Source of the DNA: Sipunculus nudus
Taxonomy: Eukaryota; Annelida; Sipuncula; Golfingiida; Sipunculidae
DNA length: 64,000 nt
Assembly: GCA_026874595.1 (NCBI GenBank)
Contig: CM049312.1
Location: 24,295,956-24,359,955 of the forward strand
Direction: 5' to 3'
Position numbers and translations under genes: made by a program. Below are positions 56,848 through 64,000 of the stretch, piece by piece. The notes under the pieces are model-generated. The model was not told the origin of the DNA. It was given only the letters and a program-made list of their open reading frames with translations, and did not search any database. The first letter of the stretch is position 1. Every line of letters begins with the position of its first letter.

Positions 56848-59800
56848 TTATGTCTTCATAAATGCTTTTTGGCACCATTTTCTGAAGAAATAATGCATTA
56901 TTGGGCTTTTCGGGAGTGTAAATCTGTCAGGAATGGTTAAACAATGTAGCTACATAGTGTCAAAATTAAAAAAATGGGTCCACAGAATCAATAAATTACT
57001 TTTAAAAAGTAGCAGTATTATACATTTGTGAATATCATTGAACGATTTTCCCTGTATTTTTTATTCATGTTAACTCTCCAGCACTGTTGTGTAGCCAGGG
57101 AACCGTTCTTAGTCCCGTTGGATCATACCTGTGTGTATTTTTAGGAATATGTTTTATTTCTGTGGTGATTTCGCCGTAAGCAAAGAATAGGAAAAGCAAA
57201 GGCAAAGTGTAAGCAAAGGGATTATGTCTTCTTGAATACTTCTTGGCACCTTTTTCTGAAGAAATAATGTATTATTGGACTTTGCGGAAGTCATTTATGT
57301 CAAAAATATTAAAGCACTGTAGTTAAATTGTGGTAAAATTGGAAAATGGGTCCCTAAAATCCATATATAACTTTTAGAAAGTAGCAGAATTATATATTTC
57401 TGATTTTGTTTGAACGGTTTCGACCTGTATTTTGATATTCATGTTCACAAACGGGCACTGTTGTGTAGCCAGGGAACCCTTCTGCGTTCCTACGGGTCAT
57501 ATCTGTGTGTATTTTAGGAACATGTTTCATTTCTGTTGTGATTTCGACGTAAGCAAAGAATAAGCAAAGTGTAAGCAAAGGGGTTCTGTCTTCATAATTA
57601 CATTTTTGCATTATTGGACTGTCCGGGAGTGTAAATCTGTCAGGAATGGTTAAACAATGTAGCTATATTGTGTCAAAATTAGAAATTGGGTCCAAAGAGT
57701 CAATAAATTACTTTAAAAAGTAGCCGTATTATAGATTTTTGAATATCATTGAACGATTTTCCCCTTTATTTTTTTTTTATTCCTGTTCACTCTCCGACAC
57801 TCTCTCTTCCTAAAATCCATATATAACTTCAGAAAGTAGCAGAATTATATATATTTTTGAATATTATTGAACGGTTATGCCCTTTATTTTTTATTCATGT
57901 TCACAAACCGGAACTGTTGTGTAGCCAGGGAACCCTTCTGCGTCCCTACGGGTCATATATGTGTGTATTTTAGGAAAATGTTTAATTTCTGTGGTGATTT
58001 CGACGTAAGCAAAGAATAAGCAAAGCATAAGCACAGTGTAAGCAAAGGGATTCTCTCTTCATCAAAACTTCTAGGGTCCATTTCCTGAAGAAATAATGTG
58101 TTATAGGACTTTCTGTAAGTCTTATTATTTCAGAAATAGTAAAATACTGTAGGTATATTGTGTTAAAATAAGAAAATGGGTCTAAAAATCAATTAATTAC
58201 TTTTAGAAAGTAGCAGAATTATACATTTGTGAAATTCATTGAACGATTTTTCCCTCTTTTTTTTTATTCCTGTTCACTCTCCGGCACGGTTGTGTAGCCA
58301 GGGAACTCTTCTGTGTTCCTTTGGGTCATATCTGTGTGTATATTTAGGAAAATGTTTCATTTCTGTACTGATTTCGCTGTAAGCAAAGAAAAAGCAAAGA
58401 ATAGGCAAAGTGTTAGCAAAGGGATTATGTATTCATAAATGCTTCTTGGCACCATTTTCTGAAGAAAAAATGTATTATTGGACTTTGCGGGAATCTTTTT
58501 ATGTCGATAATATTAAAACACTGTGGTTAAATTGTGTTAAAATTTGGAAATAGGTCCGCAAAATCTGTATATATCTTTCAGAGAGTAACAGTCAACAGTC
58601 AACAATCTGGCACTGTGGTGTAGCCAGGAAACAATTCTTCGTCCCTACTTGTCATATCTGTATGTATTTTAAGAAATTGTTTCATTTCTGTGGTGATTTC
58701 TACGTAAGCAAAGAATAAGCAAAGCATAAGCAAAGTGACACAATTGTTTGAAGAAATAATGCATTATTGGACTTTCCGGGAGTCTAATTATGTCATCAAT
58801 AATAAAACACTGTAGCTAAATTGTGGTAACATTGGTAAATCTGTACCCAAAATCCATATATACTTTTAGAAAGTAGCAGAATTATATATTTCTGATTTTG
58901 TTTGAACGGTTTCGACCTGTATTTTGATATTCATGTTCACAAACGGGCACTGTTGTGTAGCCAGGGAACCCTTCTGCGTTCCTACGGGTCATATCTGTGT
59001 GTATTTTAGGAACATGTTTCATTTCTGTTGTGATTTCGACGTAAGCAAAGAATAAGCAAAGTGTAAGCAAAGGGGTTCTGTCTTCATAATTACATTTTTG
59101 CATTATTGGACTGTCCGGGAGTGTAAATCTGTCAGGAATGGTTAAACAATGTAGCTATATTGTGTCAAAATTAGAAATTGGGTCCAAAGAGTCAATAAAT
59201 TACTTTAAAAAGTAGCCGTATTATAGATTTTTGAATATCATTGAACGATTTTCCCCTTTATTTTTTTTTTATTCCTGTTCACTCTCCGACACTCTCTCTT
59301 CCTAAAATCCATATATAACTTCAGAAAGTAGCAGAATTATATATATTTTTGAATATTATTGAACGGTTATGCCCTTTATTTTTTATTCATGTTCACAAAC
59401 CGGAACTGTTGTGTAGCCAGGGAACCCTTCTGCGTCCCTACGGGTCATATATGTGTGTATTTTAGGAAAATGTTTAATTTCTGTGGTGATTTCGACGTAA
59501 GCAAAGAATAAGCAAAGCATAAGCACAGTGTAAGCAAAGGGATTCTCTCTTCATCAAAACTTCTAGGGTCCATTTCCTGAAGAAATAATGTGTTATAGGA
59601 CTTTCTGTAAGTCTTATTATTTCAGAAATAGTAAAATACTGTAGGTATATTGTGTTAAAATAAGAAAATGGGTCTAAAAATCAATTAATTACTTTTAGAA
59701 AGTAGCAGAATTATACATTTGTGAAATTCATTGAACGATTTTTCCCTCTTTTTTTTTATTCCTGTTCACTCTCCGGCACGGTTGTGTAGCCAGGGAACTC

Positions 59801-62800
59801 TTCTGTGTTCCTTTGGGTCATATCTGTGTGTATATTTAGGAAAATGTTTCATTTCTGTACTGATTTCGCTGTAAGCAAAGAAAAAGCAAAGAATAGGCAA
59901 AGTGTTAGCAAAGGGATTATGTATTCATAAATGCTTCTTGGCACCATTTTCTGAAGAAAAAATGTATTATTGGACTTTGCGGGAATCTTTTTATGTCGAT
60001 AATATTAAAACACTGTGGTTAAATTGTGTTAAAATTTGGAAATAGGTCCGCAAAATCTGTATATATCTTTCAGAGAGTAACAGTCAACAGTCAACAATCT
60101 GGCACTGTGGTGTAGCCAGGAAACAATTCTTCGTCCCTACTTGTCATATCTGTATGTATTTTAAGAAATTGTTTCATTTCTGTGGTGATTTCTACGTAAG
60201 CAAAGAATAAGCAAAGCATAAGCAAAGTGACACAATTGTTTGAAGAAATAATGCATTATTGGACTTTCCGGGAGTCTAATTATGTCATCAATAATAAAAC
60301 ACTGTAGCTAAATTGTGGTAACATTGGTAAATCTGTACCCAAAATCCATATATACTTTTAGAAAGTAGCAGAATTATATATTTGTGAATTTGATTGAACG
60401 GTTTTGACCTGTATTTTTATATTCATGTTCACAAACCGGTACAGTTGTGTACCCAGGGAACATTCCTGTGTCCCTACTGGTCATATCTGTATGTATTTTA
60501 GGAAATTGTTTCATTTCTGTGGTGATTTCTACGTAAGCAAAGAACAAGCAAAGCACAGGCAAAGTGTAAGCAAAGGGTTTCCCTCTTCATAAATGCTTTC
60601 TTGCACCATTTTCTGAAGAAATAATGTATTATTTGACTTTGGGGGAGTCTAATTATGTGGAAAATATTAAAACACTGTAGTTAAATTGGCGTACAATTGG
60701 AAAATGGGTCCCCAAAATCCATATATAACTTTTAGAAAGTAGCAGAATTATATATTTGTGAATTTGATTGAACGGTTTTGACCTGTATTTTCATATTCAT
60801 GTTCATAAATCGGCACTGCACTGTTGTGTAGCCAGGGAACATTTCTGCGTCCCTACTGGTCATATCTGTATGTAATTTAGAAAATTATAACATTTCTGTG
60901 GTGATTTCTACATAAGCAAAGTAAAAGCAAAGCACAGGCAAAGTGTAAGCAAAGGGTTTCCCTCTTCATAAATGCTTTCTTGCACCATTTTCTGAAGATA
61001 TATTGTATTATTGACTTTGGGTGAGTCTAATTATGTGGAAAATATTAAAACACTGTAGTTAAATTGAGTTACAATTGGAATATAGGTCCCCAAAATCCAT
61101 ATATAACTTTTAGAAAGTAGCAGCATTATATATTTGTGAATTTGATTGAACGGTTTTGACCTGTATTTTCATAATCTTGTTCACAAACCGGCACTGTTGT
61201 GTAGCCAGGGAACAATTCTTCGTCCCTACCTGTCATATCTCTATGTATTTTAGGAAATTGTTTCATTTCTGTGGTGATTTCTAAGTAAGCAAAGAATAAG
61301 CATAGCAAAGGCAAAGTGTAAGCAAAGATATTATGTCTTCAAAAATGCTTCTTGGGACCATTTACTGAAGAAATAATGTGTTATTGGACATTGTAGGGGT
61401 CTAATTATGTCGGTTATATTAAAACACTGTAGACAAATTGTGTTAAAATTGGATAATGTGTCACCATAATCAATATATTACTTTTAGAAAGTAGCAGAAT
61501 TAAATATTTGTGAATTTGATTGAACGGTTTTGACCTGTATTTTGATTTTCGTGTTCACAAACTGGCACTGTTGTGTAGCCAGGGAACCCTTCTGCGTCCT
61601 TACGGGTCATATATGTGTGTATTTAAGGAAAATGTTTTATTTCTGTGGTGATTTCGACGTAAGCAAAGAATACGCAGAGCATTAGCAAAATGTAAGCAAA
61701 GGATTTCCCTCTTCATAAATGCTTTCTTGCACCATTTTCTGAAGATACAATGTATTATATTACATTGCGGGAGTCTAATTATGTCTAAAAAATATTAAAC
61801 CACTGTAGTTTAATTGTTGTAACATTGGAAAATGGGTCCCCAAAATTCATATATAACTTTTAGAAAGTAGCAGAATTATATATTTGTGAATTTGATTGAA
61901 CGGTTTTGACCTGTATTTTCATAATCTTGTTCACAAACCGGCACTGTTGTGTAGCCAGGGAACAATTCTTCGTCCCTACCTGTCATATCTCTATGTATTT
62001 TAGGAAATTGTTTCATTTCTGTGGTGATTTCTACGTAAGCAAAGAATAAGCATAGCACAGGCAAAGTGTGAGCAAAGATATTATGTCTTCAAAAATGCTT
62101 CTTGGGACCATTTTCTGAAGAAATAATGTGTTATTGGACATTGTAGGAGACTAACTATGTCGGTTATATTAAAACACTGTAGACAAATTGTGGTAACATT
62201 GGAAAATGGGTCCCCAAAATTCATATATAACTTTTAGAAAGTAGCAGAACTATATATTTGTTAATTTGATTGAACGGTTTTGACCTGTATTTTGATATTC
62301 CTGTTCACAAACCGGCACTGTTGTGTAGCCAGGGAACAATTCTGCGTCCCTACTGGTCATATCTGTGTTTATTTTAGGAAATTCTTTCATTTCTGTGGTG
62401 ATTTCTACGTAAGCAAAGAATAAGCAATGCATAAGTCAAGTGTAAGCAAAAGGTTTCCCTCTTCAGAAATGCTTTTTGGTACCATTTTCTGAAGAAATAA
62501 TGCATTATTGGACTGTCCGGGAGTGTAATTCTGTCGGAAATGGTTAAACAATGTAGCTATATTGTGTCTTAATTTGAAATTGCTCCAACAGATCAGTGAA
62601 TTACTGTTAACAAGTAGCTGTATTATACATTTGTGAATATCATTGAACGATTTTCCCCTTTATTTTTATTTATTTCTGATCACTCTCCGACACTGAATTG
62701 TAGCCAAGGAACAATTCTGTGTCCCTACGGGTCATATCTGTGTGTATTTTTAGGAATATGTTTGATTTATGTGGTGATTGCGCCTAACGCAAAGAATAAG

Positions 62801-64000
62801 CAAAGCATAAGCAAAGTATAAGCAAAGGGTTTTCCTCTTCATAAATGCTTTTTGCCACCATTTTCTGAAAAAAAAATAACGCGTTATTAGACTGTCCGGG
62901 AATGTAATTCTGTCAGGAATGGTTAAACAATGTAGCTATATTGTGTCAAAATTAGAAATTGGGTCTAAAAGTCTATAAATTACTTTTAAAAAGTAGCCGT
63001 TTTATACATTTGTGCATAACATTGAACGATTTTTCCCTTTATTTTTCTTTATTTCAGTTCACTCTCCGACACTGTTGTGTAGCCAGGGAACACTTCTGCG
63101 TCCCAATGGGTCATATCTGTGTGTATTTTTAGGAATATGTTTGATTTCTGTGGTGATTTCCCCGTAAGCAAAGAAAAGGCAAAGCAAAGGCAAAGTGTAA
63201 GCAAAGGGTTCTGTCTTCATAAATGCTTCTTGTCACCATTTTCTGAAGAAATAATGTTTTATTAGAAATTGCTGGAGTCTAATTATGTCGGAAATATTAA
63301 AATATTGTAGACAAATTGTGTTAAAATTGGAAAACGGGTCACCATAATCCAAAAAAATTACTTTTAGAACCCAGCAGAATTATATATTGTGATATTGAAT
63401 GAACGATTTTGCCCTTTATTTTGATATTCATGTTCACAAACCGGCACTGTTGTGTAGCCAGGGAACACTTCTGCCTCCCATTGGGTCACATCTGTGTGTA
63501 ATTTTAGAAATATGTTTGATTTCTGTGGTGATTTCGCCGTAAGCAAAGAAAAGGAAAGGCAAAGGCAAAGTGTAAGCAAAGGGTTCTGTCTTCACAATTG
63601 CTTTTTGGCACCATTTTTTGAAGTAATAATGTGCTATTAGGCTTTCTGGGGGTCTAATTATGTCAGAAATAGTAAAATACTGTAGGTATATTGTGTGAAA
63701 TTAGTAAATAGGCCTAAAAATCAATAAATTACTTTTAGAAAGTAGGAGTATTACAAATTTGTGAAATTCATTGAACTATTTGTCCCTATATTTTTTATTC
63801 ATGTTCAATCTCCGGCACTGTTGTGTAACCAGGGAACACTTCTGCGTCCGTTTGGGTTATATCTGTGTGTACATTTAGGGAAATGTTTCATTTCTGTAGT
63901 GATTTTGTCATAAGCAAAGAATATGCAAAGCGATGTGTAAGCAATGGCATTATGTCTTCATAAAAGCTTCTTGTCACCATTTTCTGAAGAAATAATGTAT
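56848..64000. repeat. Satellite array of ~373-bp monomers, open at window end
   Basis: About 19 monomers are marked by TGTGTAGCCAGGGAAC recurring every 330-455 bp, mostly near 370. Each then has GTCATATCTGTGTGTATTTT, TTCTGTGGTGATTTC, a cluster of AAGCAAAG words, and CACCATTTTCTGAAGAAATA. On the minus strand many monomers keep an open frame of about 60 codons (FFAYVEITTEMK ... FPGYTTVPVCE), but the frames are not continuous between monomers. The array runs off the window edge. Confidence 0.9.
57369..60352. repeat. Two adjacent 1492-bp four-monomer blocks
   Basis: 57369-58860 and 58861-60352 appear identical wherever compared, including a truncated monomer (ACTCTCCGACACTCTCTCTT) and the AACAGTCAACAGTCAACAAT stutter. 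Neighbouring monomers differ by 10% or more. This is either a very recent higher-order duplication or an assembly artefact. Confidence 0.85.

Overview
This window looks like nuclear DNA of a metazoan, most likely a marine invertebrate and perhaps a bivalve mollusc. That assignment is an inference. It rests on AT-rich intron-split genes for secreted/membrane proteins built from vWA, CCP (sushi), CUB and EGF-like modules, on a Penelope-like retroelement, on tRNA-like SINEs, and on abundant (TA)n tracts and satellites. There are no bacterial-style genes. Most long open frames come from repeats, and the real genes are series of short exons read from domain patterns and splice signals.

Layout. 1-8 kb: mostly featureless, with a CCP-like exon remnant (~615-800), a tRNA-like SINE with (TA)n, and one unexplained minus-strand open frame (3391-3732). 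8.0-15.06 kb (+): a complete ten-exon gene A. It is predicted to encode a 604-residue type I membrane protein: signal peptide, vWA domain with an intact MIDAS, Ser/Thr-rich linker, CCP, half-CCP, two CCPs, one transmembrane helix and a short tail. All nine introns are phase 1. 15-24 kb: 3' UTR duplication, a 283-bp tandem duplication, MITE/SINE copies, (TA)n tracts and a GTACCT-rich block. 24.0-25.8 kb: a LINE reverse transcriptase scrap, then a 39-bp minisatellite with about 37 units. 26.2-34.5 kb (+): a broken partial paralogue of gene A (CCP1, CCP4 and TM exons), split by a 6.2-kb LTR retrotransposon. That element has 499-bp LTRs, a 4-bp target duplication and a polypurine tract but no recognisable gag-pol.

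36.5-48.9 kb (-): gene B, a large membrane protein with signal peptide, one CUB domain, 17 EGF-like exons and a TM exon. Sixteen of the EGF exons alternate strictly between a 129-nt and a 135-nt type, which points to tandem duplication of a two-exon unit. One EGF exon carries an in-frame stop, its neighbour has a GC instead of a GT donor, and another has a frameshift and a stop. Gene B is therefore either decaying or depends on skipping symmetric exons. 51-52.5 kb: microsatellites and a MITE-like insert. 52.5-56.2 kb (-): a decayed Penelope-like element with RT and GIY-YIG remnants, bounded by 55-bp inverted repeats that carry a hammerhead-ribozyme-like core. 56.85-64 kb: a satellite of ~373-bp monomers, including two adjacent 1492-bp four-monomer blocks that look identical.

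Genes A and B encode unrelated single-pass membrane proteins with adhesion/recognition modules. They converge on the broken A paralogue, so the locus resembles a birth-and-death cluster of recognition receptors. An immune role is inferred from domain type only.
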